Of a DNA stretch of 64,000 bases, positions 52,785 to 64,000 are shown piece after piece. Each line of letters starts with the position of its first letter. Positions within the stretch are counted from its first letter, which is position 1. The translations under genes and the position numbers were made by a program. The notes below the pieces were generated by a model that saw only the letters and a list, made by a program, of their open reading frames with translations, was not told the DNA's origin and made no database searches. The stretch is from Antedon mediterranea (lineage: Eukaryota > Echinodermata > Crinoidea > Comatulida > Antedonidae), in NCBI RefSeq assembly GCF_964355755.1, contig NC_092674.1, positions 15,259,001 through 15,323,000 of the forward strand, given 5' to 3'.

Positions 52785-55125
52785 TAGCTCATTTAGTACA
52801 GGAAAGATATGCTCAGAATCAGTAAAAGGTTGAAAAAATTGCAACAGAATTTTTTTCACCACAATGCATTTCTATAAGGTCCCTATATGAACATACTAAA
52901 AGTCTAGAAAAATCCAGGTAGGGGAAATAGGTTTTTTTAAACAAAATGGCCGCCAATGGCAAAAAATGTCTAAAAATGAACAAAAAACATATATTTTATA
53001 TCTAATTACCACTTGATAGCAGTTTTTATAATGCTTTTTATATTTCTTTAGTGTCAAACATTTAAACTGCAATATACATATTAATTTAAATGCTATTTAG
53101 CAACAAAAACACACATTTAAGTATCAAGATATCACCACGGTTATAATAATAGACAACGTAGTCCTATGCATTATAATGCAGGACTACGGTGTCTAATAAA
53201 ACAGTTCATTTACATTTGTACTGTCACAACAATATAATTATACAATCTTAGAATCTATTAATCCATTCATTTTCATTGTCCAGTTATCATCCTCTGTCTA
53301 TAGGTAGGAATTAAGCATGTGGTATTCGTCACAAACAGTGGTACTGGTGGTAAATTTGTCATCAATGGACACATCACGCCATTTGTAACTTTCCATCCCC
53401 CAGTCTGTGGGTTGAAGAGTACTTTCTATCCACTGCTGTACCATGGTAATATACACACAGGGAATGACATTTTGCAGCATTTGTTGTAGGGGGAATAGAC
53501 TTTATTTCAAGTGCTGTTTTGCTTTTTGCTACTTTCTCCCAAAACGTATTCCTCCTCCATACAGTATAGCTACCAATGCCAATTCCTCTGATGCGATGGT
53601 TTCTTTTTTTTCGGAGACGTTTGGTTTTACAGAGTTTGTAAGCATACTACTGCCCAGGTGTTAAGACTTTTTAAGACCTTTTCCTATACCAAATAGATGG
53701 GATGTAGTATCATATCCCTGGATTCCATGTATAAAAAGCAAACTAATTTTTACAGAGCTTCACACCAAGGACAGACTTTACATGCATTCACAGTGCTCCC
53801 CCATCGAGAACATACAGTATTAAATCAATGAATGAAGCAACCGTGACAGAATATAAATTTAAGAGGAAAGAACACATGGGTCAAACCAACCATATTCATC
53901 AATAAAGAAGCAGTGCACATTCCCTCACATATACTATTTCATCATCTATGTGAGACAGTCATACACAATGCATCATTTGGTCAAAAAAAAAATCTTATAC
54001 TTTTCCTGCAGCCCTCTTTTACTCCATTGACTCCATACACACTGCTAGACTACTCAGAAACCTTCATCTCACTGCCCACTGTTTGCTACATCAAACCTCT
54101 TGGCCCGAAACAGCAACATTTCAAGACACTTATTATGTACCATGTATGTTTGTTACGTTATGTGAAGGCAAAGTAAACTATTGTGTTTAATGGCTATAAT
54201 TATGGGCCGTAAGTAAATTTGGTTTAGGAAAAGGTGTTGGTCTTAAAAATCATCACATCACAGTAGGAGTTGTATGTCAAATTCTGTAAACCAAACAGTT
54301 TCCAAAAAAAAAGAGAAAACATTGCATCAGGAATTTGGCATTGGTACCTATACATTATGGAGGGAAGTCAATGGAGACTTTAGACAGCCTCTTTTCTTTG
54401 AGAGAGTTGCAAAAAGCAAATCTATTCCCTTGCTGCAAAATTTCATTTCGTGAGTCTTTATTACCAGGTATAGCAGGGGATAGGAAATACTCTTCAACCC
54501 ACAGACTAGGGATGGAAAGTATTGATGACAAATTGACTACCAGCATCAGAGAAACTATTAAAGTTGATTAGATGTACCTATAAATAAGGTTGTAGTAAAA
54601 TGAATTGCCGTTGCAGAAAATATGGTTTGGACTGCTGCTCCACTATTTTTTAAGAATGCCACGGCATCAGCACATGCTCAATTCCCCACCAATAGATGGA
54701 GGATGAGATACTGACAAGATGAAAGTGAAATTACCGCATTTATTTGAATAAATGCCCTTGGTGGTTGATTTTTAAGGAGGGTAGTGGGGGCGTGTAATCG
54801 TCGTGAGGAGTTTATTCGGAGAGGCGTATATTTTTGTGGGTGTAATGTGGGAAACGTGTATAATCAAATAAATACACCCTTTAGATATGAACAAATACAA
54901 CACCATTCAGTGAATTCTATTACAAATAGAGATGTGTTAAAATACAATATTGTGTATAATATGCATGTGGCGGGGCGTACATTCGAGGAAATAAATTCAA
55001 AATGATGTCCGATGGGAGCTTTTAGTATGTTCATATAGGGACCTTATAGAAATGCATTGTGGTGAAATAAATTCTGTTGCAATTTTTTCAACCATATTTC
55101 ATAGTTTTCCTGTACTAATTGTTAG
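52785..55125. mobile_element. 2.34-kb DNA-transposon relic with ~110-bp inverted ends
   Basis: Left end (from about 52794, TTAGTACAGGAAA...) contains GTTGAAAAAATTGCAACAGA, TTCACCACAATGCATTTCTA and TAAGGTCCCTATATGAACAT. The same words occur reversed at 55020-55115. A second inner pair is also inverted: 53340-53510 (CCCACAGACT/AGTCTGTGGG, TTTTGCAGCA, GGGAATAGA) against 54410-54560. Short decayed coding-like pieces survive, for example a Cys-rich NCRCRKYGLDCC at about 54602 followed by stops. Probably a degraded autonomous element or a foldback derivative; superfamily not assigned. Confidence 0.65.
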
Positions 55126-58100
55126 AAAAAAAATATGCCAAAGTAAAATAAACAAATATAATTGGTTTTAAGCAGTGTGAAAGTACCGGTATGTAAATAA
55201 ATTGTATGTTGTTTTAAGATGGAAAAGATTTTTGTAAAACCGTTCGTTCATAATTTAATATATTTGAAGGTTGTCTAGGAACTTTTGTATGAAATGTCAT
55301 CATGTTAAAAATGTACTTTTTCTGATGGTTTGTCCTAATCTAATTTAAATTTGTTACATCATGTTTTTTTTTAGTATTTTGTATATTTATATAAGGAATG
55401 TTTGTAACAAAATAAATGTTGCTTTTACAGTACTGTTATTTTCAAACTGGAAAATGTGATTCCGCGTTAAATCTCACTCATTTATTACTGTATTCCACAA
55501 TGTTTAATTTATCTTTAATTATAATAATCATCAACGAATAACTTCAATCTAATATGTAAATTCATTATTTAATTATTACAAACCATCGTTGCTTAGTACA
55601 AATATGTCAGGATAATATTATTAACATCAAGAAATCATTAAGGAAAAGAGACACTATGTGAAGTCGGTAATAAATATGTATTTATAAATAAAGTGTTAAG
55701 ACTAAACATTGACTGAATTGACAACATTGTTTTATGTCGTCATCATTTACTAGTATCGTTCATAGTGCAGATATAAACAGATCAACAGAACAAAATAAAT
55801 ACACTATTTTAGCAATAAACACTATCTCATATAAACAAATCATTACAACTTTTTTTACTACAGAAAAAAAACTTAAATATTATAAGAAAGAAAAATTCAC
55901 ATGGAATGGATTTCACATCACAACTGAGAATAAAATAAAACATTTACACAAGAAATATGTTGAGTAGATATGTAAATTTTGAATTACATCATTTAACATT
56001 AAAACTAAAATATTTGTGATTGCCTGTAAAACAAGTGAGTCCCCTATAGACTCCACATGAATATAAAAAAACCACAACACATTTCTCTTTTATTTTGTAC
56101 TTTTTTTTTACAAATGTATAAAGAAATCAGACAACTATCTGGTAAACACAATGATCTATGCTTGGTCACTAACGATATGGTACATACACTAATGACGGAC
56201 CTTACTGTATATGGCGTTTACCTATCTATACAAAAAACGCTAGCATAGAAACTATTCGCTGTGTTTATTAGTACTTTTAGATATCACCTCAATAATATTG
56301 ACTAGAAGACGTCTCTTTCAATTCTTCTGTCAACAACAAATCAATAAATGCAAAACCAAAAATTATTCTAAAATGAATAATGGGTTTCAATCTTTTTTCC
56401 AATACATTTTTAATATAATAAACATGCTCTCATTTGACTGATATTTTTGAAGACTTAAGGAGCAAAATTACAACTGTACACATGTAATGTACTTGAATGC
56501 ATTATAATGAGGAAAAAAAAACCAAAACACTTAGTCCAAAGTAAATAAGAATAATCATGAAAACGCTTTTTAAAGCATGCCACACAAGCCTTCATTGACA
56601 TGCTTTACAATCTTTCATAAAAATAAACTAGCGTGGTGGTAAAATTAGGTTGTACATCAGGTTTTACATCCCTATTAAGCAATTATACATTATATCTAAT
56701 AATCCACTGTCTTATAGACTAACTGTAAATTAGGTTCATTTGCTTTGTTTGTCTGAGACAAATGTAAAAGGAAATGTTTTATTTTTTGCACTTTTCTGCA
56801 TCAATCACAACTGAGCCACAAATTTATCTTACATTATTACTATAATAAATTCTAAAAATAAACAATGAAAACAAGAAGAATAGGTCACATTGTTACTAAC
56901 AATGTACATGATATGCAACAACACACATTGTTACTAACAATGTACATGATATGCAACAACAACCTTTACATATTTATATAGATGAAAACCTTGCAGCATT
57001 ATGTATTACAAACACAAGAACCTGGTTTGCATAGTTGAACATAAACATTATTCACACATTACTACTCCAGCAATCAACCAGGTTGAATATCCACATTATT
57101 CACACATTACTACTCCAGCAATCAACCAGGTTGAATATCCACATTCCGTTCATGTGAACACTATGCTAACCCAGATGGTAACCACATACATACGAAATAA
57201 GTCTTCACCAATTGTAAATGTATAATTGCATTCTTTCAAATAAAATAATCATTATATATGCGATATTTACGTAAGACCATGAGATGTGTACTGTAAACCA
57301 TCTATCAATCAATTGACACACAACCCATGTCCTTATTAGAGCTTATTTAGATTTACGTCAAATATAAACAAGAAATCAAATATAAATTTGAAATGTATAA
57401 GAAATGTACAATGATAAAATCTGACCTCTAGCTAATGGTAGAGAAATCACAAGAAAAATTAAGTTAAAAAAACAATTTAGTTTTTAATGGTTACTGTTAA
57501 AAAAAATCAAACAAGGATCGGTGAAAATCTATGTAATTTTCACATCAGAAGAACAGTTAAGCCACTAACTATATTTGATAAACATTAATTTCCATATTCA
57601 TTTTGTCGATGCACCCGTAAAGAAACCATTGCTAACCCGTAGGTCAAATTGACCCGTAGGTCAAATTGACCCGTAGGTCAAATTTGTTAAATTAAAGAAA
57701 AGGAATAAAAAAACCCTTGAATCTATCCAATTATTTAGAGGAAAAAAATCTGTACATTTTGATAAATTTTAATTTTGATTCAACCTTCCAATCTTAATAA
57801 CAAAACTAACATAAACCTTCTAAAATATTCATTAGATTAATATATTTACAGGTGTATGTGAATGACATTAATAATTTGGCATTTAGACATTTTGCTGTTT
57901 CAGCAAATAGCACAAAAGAAATGTTCCTCTAAAACCTGCAAATTAGATCAATCATCTGGAACTTTTGGTCATTAACAAGCTAGTAGGATATATGCATCAA
58001 TGTATTTGATTCAGTACCTAGTAAATAAACGCTGCTAATGTCTTTGGGCATGTTCAGATCAATAGAGGTATGTTTTCATATCATAAAGTAAGGTCACACT

Positions 58101-58818
58101 GTTTGCAAATTAATTTTTTGGAGGTCAAAGTCATGTCATGTCTAATCTTTTCCTATTTCAGACTTAAGGATTTGTACACTGCATATGATACAAAACTATA
58201 CTATTCGGTAGGTCTGAACAGGCCCTTGGATGAATCGGCCTATGTGCCATTTCATTGATATGGAAGTATTCTTTTGGTTATGTCTAAAATATATTTATCA
58301 ATACCAATATATTAAGACAATTTAGCTTGAGTCCTGGCCAGAGACTGTTTTTAGAATCATTGTCCATTAATATGAATAACCACATTGTCTTGTATTTAAC
58401 CATTAGCAGATATGCAAGATCTGTGCCATTTCATTCTGATATGAAAGTATTCTTTTGATTATGTCTAGCATATATTTATTAATACCAATATATTAAGACA
58501 ATTTAGCTTGAGTCCTGGCCAGAGACTGTTTTAGTATCACTGTCCATTAATATAAATAACAACATTGTCTTTTATTTAACCATTAGCAGATATGCAAGAT
58601 GTGTGTTAACTCTTACCAGGTAGGAACACTAGTCAATGCAGGCTATTATCTATTATGTCTTGCAAAATTCAAGGCACATGGTTGAGTAGCTCAATACTTC
58701 TTGCTTGTCTTCTTGTAGGTAATTGGTTTGATAGGGTTTCAGGTAGGTAAATGTTTTACATGTTATACATGATACAAGCTGGTTAGCTTACAGATTCTTC
58801 CATTTCTCTTACAGTTGG
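55126..58818. repeat. Downstream region of KDM6 with several local tandem duplications
   Basis: No gene seen. Tandem pairs: 38 bp x2 at about 56886-56962, 48 bp x2 at 57047-57142, a 17-bp unit (ACCCGTAGGTCAAATTG) x3 at about 57635-57685, and a ~189-bp unit x2 at 58244-58610. Part of this is likely the 3' untranslated region of KDM6 (minus strand); AATAAA words on that strand are too many to pick one. Confidence 0.5.
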
Positions 58819-58842
58819 TCATGATTTGTGTTTAATCATGGG
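58819..58842 (-). CDS. KDM6A: KDM6 terminal mini-exon
   Basis: 24 bp: PMIKHKS and a stop (TGA at 58819-58821), after acceptor TTTTTGTTTGCAG. It follows ...GFTLQQ in phase 0. A short divergent tail after the zinc domain is usual in the family. The ~1.1-kb intron before it holds a LINE relic and a 34-bp tandem array. Confidence 0.65.
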   Translation of the reverse strand, partial: PMIKHKS

Positions 58843-61800
58843 CTGCAAACAAAAACAGAACCTAACATTAAACACATATTTTGGCAGTTTATATTGCATC
58901 AATACATACATTTAATACCACTTTGAAATTGATAAAATAAACTTTAGTTAGTGAAAATCCCCCACTTCATCATCTGTTTGCCTTCTCTTGACATAACAAT
59001 TATGTGTTACCACATCCTCCATGGAGCATCGCCCCCTCAAATAAATATCCAGGGCGTTTATTTTTTTCCTCCCCCACATACATATACACACAATATCGTA
59101 TTACATAACACATAACACACTTTTATTTGTAGTAGAATTTATTTTATCTACAATTTATCAAGAATGTTGATACAATTCTTACTGTATTTTATCACTTATT
59201 ATTGTACTGATACTTATATACATACACATACTTTAAATCAATGATCCGAGTAAAAAGATTTTGTCTTGTATAAAAAATGTCTAATATAATGGTTTAAGAA
59301 TGTTGTTGCAAAGGCCTCGACATTGCAGTGCCAGCCTCATGTTTACGGAATGTAGAATTCCCTCTTTTTATGAATTGTTAAGAATATCAATATATGGCCT
59401 GATGTGTAGACTTAATGCAAGCAAAAATATTTTAATCTCAACGATTATAAGCAATGTCTTAGTTAAGTCGAAGATGCTCTCCAGATGGAATGCCCATCCT
59501 GAGATGAGTAGTAGTAATTTTGTTTATTTTATTTATTTCATTTATATGTAATTTACTTTATATGGACCAGAGTTTCCGAAATAATTGAATGAATGAATGA
59601 ATGACATAATGTAGAATTGTGGCAAGGGATATGAATGGAATAGAATACATAATTGTCACATACAATTTGACAAATGAAGATGAATAAAATCAGACTTTCA
59701 ATAAGCCATTTCACATACATAAATGATGTTTTCAATAGGCCATTTCCCATACATAAATGATGTTTTCAATAGGCCATTTCACATACATAAATGATGTTTT
59801 CAATAGGCCCTTTCACATACATAAATGATGTTTTCAATAGGCCATTTCACATACATAAATGATGTTTTCACTTATAAAAAGACAAAATAAACAGCTAAAT
59901 TCCATCAAAAAACCAGTTTAAATTAAACTATAAAATAAGTATCGAAGATGTAAACGAACCTGTTGGAGTGTAAATCCATCATAGACCAGCATGAGATCTT
60001 CCATGGTGTATTGCTTAAGGATAACAAATCCCTCTAGATTACGGTGTGCACGTCTTGCACAATCCTCACAGTTTACTTCATATTTCTTGTCCCTTTCAGT
60101 TGTAAATAAAATGTTGAATACTTCCTCCTATAACAATAAAAATAAATATGTTAAAAAAACAAATTTTACTCATAAACATTAATTTTTCGTATAATAAAAC
60201 TTATGTGAAGTGAACAACTTTATTAATACTGTACTGCAAAATGGTGTATTTAAAGTCTGATTTGATTAATCTTCATTTTTCATGTTTTTTTTTTCCTTTA
60301 AATGTGACCCGATCTGGCAAATTTTCATTTTGTATTTTTTTTAATATTTGGATTATTTGAATCATAAGCTTTGCAATGTTGTTTATTTCGTAAAAATTGA
60401 GTAAATATTTTAAAAATTATTAAATGTTATAAACTTACAAATTATTCAATTAGTTTACTAGAAAATCGCGTTTGAAACCCCATAGCAACATGGTATTTTG
60501 GTCTAAAAGGCACCATGACGTGTGTGCGATATTTAGCAGCGTGAACATGATGGTCAGTTTGACTAATTTCAAATGCCGTTTTAAGCTATTTAGTCACTTG
60601 AAATAACTATTTTGCACTATTGAAAAGCGGCATTATAACGTCAAGCTTATTTTAACTGGTTTTGGAAGTTTTTACAATATCAACAGCGAAGAACCAAGCC
60701 GGCCTAACGTGGAAGACTCGCTGTGATGTTTGGGCTTGTATCCAATGTAATATGAAAGGACCAGACAATAAATGAAATAAATAATTAAGAGCCGATTGGA
60801 TATATAAAATGTATAAACAAAACTATTGACAATAGGCTAGCCCTACATTCATAATATAAATAGATAATAACAGCCCAAAATATACAATACAATACTGACA
60901 TGAATTGTTTTTGACATGTCTATTTTACTACAGAATAAAGCAATACACTATAGCTATTCCAGAACACATTACTTTTATTGAATATTAGAATCATTTTTTT
61001 TATTCCAATTACAATGCTGTGTGTAAATGAAAATAACCTCACAAAAATGTAAAACAACTTGTTTATTTCTGCGCGTAGAGCATGTAACATCTAGCGCATT
61101 GACCAATAATGTTTGTTATTGCAATGATGCGCCATACCAACACACACAGTTTGCTGTTCAAGAAACTTCAAAGAGAATTCAGAATTTTCTGAAATTATGT
61201 CATAGTAAATCAAAGTTTTCATTGGTTCCTTCTTTAAACTCCGCCCTAAACTTCCATATTTGGAATTTCAAATAGATGAGCTTTATTTTGATGTGTGAAC
61301 TTTCAATATTGTGCAGCGAATTGGCGATCAAAATGTCATAAAACTCAACCACTTTCAACAGAATTTACGCAATTTAATTTTAGCGGAATTAATTTGTTAG
61401 CCTTGAGGAAAGTATATGTTTTTAAAACTCTCTTTTTTCATATTTTTAATTAAATTTTGGGAGTTTAAATCAGTTAGACGTATCTTAAATATTGAAATAT
61501 TTTGAAAATGCAAAAACATGTAATCTGCCAGGGTAGTCGATTTGGATGTATTTTGGCTGATTACATGAAATCCCGACAAAGAGAGGGTTTTGCCAGATAA
61601 GGTCACAAATAATATATATCTTTTTTCTGTGCGCAATATTCTAATGTATTATGTGCACGTGGTTGGTCGTGCGGATCAAGTGACAAGTTCAAATCTAGTT
61701 ATGAATATATTTATATCTTATTTTTGTTTTGGACCACATTTTCTTCTTATCGGAATTCTGAATCCTTGTATTGTATTTTTGCTACACATCAAGTAAATAT

Positions 61801-63908
61801 ATTTACCAGGGATGTCACCAGCTTACCACCAGCGTAACCCCGAGGGTTTGTCGTTATTTCAGCGAAAGATAAAGAATTATGAAAATAAATAACAACAAAT
61901 TGCCTCAGGTCTAGGCCTAACCTTGTACCACCGGGGAGTCGCCATTATTATTCGCGAAAACAAAAAAACGCTCACGAAATGAATAGCAATAGATCGCGTC
62001 AGGCTTAGGCCTAGCGTTGTAGACACTACGACCACTAGGCCTAGCCAAGGCTTAGATAGATGCCCCAAAACCCAAAATCTGAATTCCAAAAAAACGGGCG
62101 CTTCTTTATTTAGGCCTAATCCCTAATCAAATAATGTAGATAAATTATTAGCCTAGACCTTACTACTTGTTGCTCGATATAATGTTCGTGTTCTTTTGCG
62201 CGAGAGTTTTTTAGCGTATTCGCAAATTCCGGATTTTTTGTTTCACAACTGTGCGGCAAGCATGTAGTGCATGGCCGGCAAGAACAGAGACACGTGTTTA
62301 TGGGTTAACTGAAGTTCAGCGACCTGAAGTTATCCCAGGGACGTGTAATTATTGTACCATGCTCGGCGATCAGTTCGTAGAGTACAAAAATGTAAAACTA
62401 GTAACATAATATAATTAAAGCAGGGTGACAAAACATTCAGCAATTAAAAATGATTTTGTTTGGGTCTATGTAGTTATACATTTTTAATTACTGCGTACTT
62501 GTTTGTATTTTTAATCTGTGCAAAATAAAACGCTTGAATGGTCGCTATGTGAACTTTAAACTTGTACACTGTGCTGTGTAGCACGTTGTTCGCCATGACT
62601 CACAAGCTGTAACAATGAATACCAGGGCAGGGTAGGCCTGGTATTGTGTTACAAATAAAGTAACGTACGTAACCACGGAAACATTTGCTGTAGTCTTTTG
62701 TCTTATCTATATGAGGCTAGCTTGTCTGTTATTAACGATGTGCTAGGTAAAATGTTTTAGTACGAATTTTAGTTAGGCCTAGGCCTAATATAAATATCGT
62801 AATGATTAATAAATAATAGTGGTGGTCGGCAGCCTGTAAATCCTGGTCGGAAATGTTGAGTGCTGGTCGGGGCCGACCAGCGTGGTGACATCCCCGTTTA
62901 CTGTATAATGTGAGCATGAACTTGTATTTAAATACAATTGACAATAGGTTTACCTCGCAATTAACACAATAATGTGCTGCTTCGTTCTTTGAGCGTCCAT
63001 GCCAATGTACTTTGATACCTTCATCTTTTAGGTTGTCAAGCAATAGCTGACATTTTCTTAAAGATCTCATCAGAACATCACTGCAAATAAACACAAATAA
63101 TCATTCAAATTAACTAATTTAAATTTTTCTCATTTTCTCAAATACAACCTCTCTATTTACACGCTTTATTCATGTTTGTATTTGCCAAATCAAACACAGG
63201 GTCAATCAGTGAAGGCACATTCCAGATATTAAGAATCTAAATGTTTAGGAACATGAAAGTAATACTTACTTGACCATCTCAAAATATTCAGGATCAGACA
63301 CTTTTACATTTCTTGCCATGTTCCAGGAAAGGTGCATGAGTGGTACAATTGATTTGTAGTTTTGAAGTTTATTCCACTCGTAGCGTTCCATAGCAAGCTT
63401 AAACTGATAGGCCTTCAACGGGCCTACATTCCATGCTATGTTATTGCACCAACCCTGAAAGAAGAAAAAAATCACTCTTATTATGTGAAGTCTAAATTAC
63501 ACAACAAATGCAATTTATATTATAGTTATTTAACTTGAATAGCTATCAAGCTAAGTTTTACATTACCAATGTTATATTAATTTCAAGTAATTTTGAATTG
63601 ATTTTAGGACAGAATAGACACCTACCTTGCTACCTACACAACATAGAATCTACAGGACACAAAATGTAAAAACTTTACTCCAACTATATCAATGGTTTAA
63701 TACATATACAATTCATGATGCTATATTGATTGAATGTCAAAAAGACAAGACATTATAACCTACCACAGCTTGAACCCAGTGAACAGCTCCAGCATTCACC
63801 CAGACCAAGTCACCAGGCCGCTGCACAAACCTATACACAGGTACATTTTCCTCATACAGATCTTCCAGTACTGGCCACCATGAACCAGTTAAAAAGTTAA
63901 TGCCATTT
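58819..63908 (-). CDS. KDM6A: KDM6/UTX histone H3K27 demethylase, last five coding exons (partial)
   Basis: Exons 63764-63908, 63270-63454, 62954-63080, 59960-60127 and 58819-58842 join in phase (2-0, 0-2, 2-0, 0-0, 0-stop). The encoded ~215 residues follow the C-terminus of UTX/KDM6 closely: [94 protein letters not shown], then [16 protein letters not shown] and [21 protein letters not shown] is a nuclear Fe(II)/2-oxoglutarate dioxygenase that removes methyl groups from H3K27me2/3, acting in COMPASS-like MLL3/4 complexes. The rest of the JmjC domain and the TPR repeats must lie right of the window. KDM6B shares this region; the single-copy invertebrate gene is the most likely identity. Confidence 0.93.
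59290..59600 (+). mobile_element. LINE reverse-transcriptase C-terminal fragment with (TGAA)n tail
   Basis: The frame 59300-59551 reads [24 protein letters not shown]...[16 protein letters not shown], matching the C-terminal 'SAS-x-MF ... R-x-F-x-x-LLR ... RL-x-x-S-x-N' region common at the end of CR1-type ORFs. It ends near TGAATGAATGAATGAATGA at about 59587-59604. Inserted in the last KDM6 intron, opposite strand. Confidence 0.65.
59696..59864. repeat. 34-bp tandem repeat, five copies
   Basis: Unit TTTTCAATAGGCCATTTCAC + ATACATAAATGATG, near identical copies, in the last KDM6 intron about 100 bp from exon 59960-60127. Confidence 0.9.
59960..60127 (-). CDS. KDM6A: KDM6 exon: second half of the C-terminal zinc domain
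   Basis: 56 residues: [56 protein letters not shown]. The C-x2-C pair here pairs with the HYCVNC pair of the previous exon to form the UTX GATA-like zinc site that helps recognise the H3 tail. Phase 0-0. Confidence 0.93.
60128..61806. other. KDM6 intron, nothing further identified
   Basis: AT-rich. The short frames at 61027-61275 and 61397-61636 have no support. A TCACTTG-GAAGACTCGCTGTG-type word at 60700 could belong to a repeat, but I found no second copy. Confidence 0.45.
61807..62896 (-). mobile_element. Complete 1,090-bp DNA transposon with TTTAC target duplication
   Basis: Ends CAGGGATGTCACCA (61807-61820) and TGGTGACATCCCCG (62883-62896), 13 of 14 bases complementary. TTTAC flanks both ends (61802-61806 and 62897-62901). 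The interior is the inverted counterpart of 3111-4257. No domain-bearing frame, so it is non-autonomous. It lies in the KDM6 intron only about 55 bp from exon 62954-63080, and the apparent extension of that exon's frame into it is not real coding. Confidence 0.88.
62954..63080 (-). CDS. KDM6A: KDM6 exon: helical linker and first zinc-binding pair
   Basis: [42 protein letters not shown]. Contains the first C-x2-C of the zinc domain. Phase 2-0; donor GTAAAC is acceptable. Confidence 0.93.
63270..63454 (-). CDS. KDM6A: KDM6 exon after the JmjC core
   Basis: [61 protein letters not shown]. Very close to vertebrate UTX. Donor GTAAGT, acceptor TTCTTTCAG. Confidence 0.95.
63764..63908 (-). CDS. KDM6A: KDM6 exon: end of the JmjC catalytic domain
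   Basis: [48 protein letters not shown]. The His of AVHW is the third Fe(II) ligand of the JmjC facial triad (the other two would be upstream, outside the window). Phase 2-0. Confidence 0.95.
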
Positions 63909-64000
63909 CTAAAATAAAACAACATATCTTTAATGTCTACAATAAAATAAATGTATAATGCACTATACTACTTTTTCTCATTTTAATAATACCCAAGTAT

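Noticed and set aside
62732-62953. Extension of the KDM6 exon frame from 62953 down to 62732
   Set aside because: It reads through the GTAAAC donor into the intronic transposon and loses all similarity to KDM6; the zinc domain continues in exon 59960-60127.
1-64000. tRNA, rRNA or other standard structural RNA genes
   Set aside because: No cloverleaf or rRNA-like sequence recognised apart from the tRNA-derived head of the SINE at 32938.

Overview
This is an AT-rich metazoan nuclear window: genes are split by GT-AG introns and tandem and interspersed repeats are dense. The sequence is littered with GGCCTA-type words, and the recognisable proteins are an animal KDM6/UTX demethylase and a von Willebrand/mucin-type secreted glycoprotein. 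My inference is a marine invertebrate deuterostome, probably an echinoderm; the sequence alone does not prove the species.

Layout. (1) 1-7.5 kb: one internal exon of a BEN-domain gene (+), then a repeat zone with a 1.15 kb transposon copy, whose complete sister lies inverted at 61.8-62.9 kb with a 5-bp target duplication, and a broken Merlin/IS1016-type transposase. (2) 7.5-18.2 kb: a Russian-doll nest of transposons. An outer DDE-type transposase gene is split at 8897/17025 by an 8,122-bp element that has 18-bp perfect inverted termini and a TTTAA target duplication. Removing the insert restores the outer reading frame exactly. The 8.1-kb element carries its own spliced gene (about 973 codons, coiled coil plus a putative nuclease core). 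That gene is in turn interrupted by a ~2.05-kb non-coding element full of CAACGC/GCGTTG words. (3) 18.2-24.6 kb: repeats, MITEs and AT-rich sequence. (4) 24.7-46.2 kb (-): a 29-exon gene for a ~2,890-residue gel-forming-mucin/vWF-like protein. Its order is signal peptide, furin-type site, EGF, CUB, EGF, three VWD-C8-TIL units, a ~65-copy 14-residue Ser/Thr repeat domain, three C8-like modules with TIL-like modules, and a cystine knot. Every exon junction is in phase. Its introns hold minisatellites, a SINE, a LINE nested in a MITE and a long hairpin. (5) 46.3-55.1 kb: dispersed repeat families and a 2.3-kb transposon relic with ~110-bp inverted ends. (6) 55.1-64 kb (-): the last five coding exons of a KDM6/UTX histone H3K27 demethylase, running off the right edge, with one intron containing the 1.09-kb transposon.

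The host genes appear unrelated to each other. The most unusual object is the nested transposon block at 7.5-18.2 kb, which contains two transposase-like families I cannot assign to a named superfamily from sequence alone.
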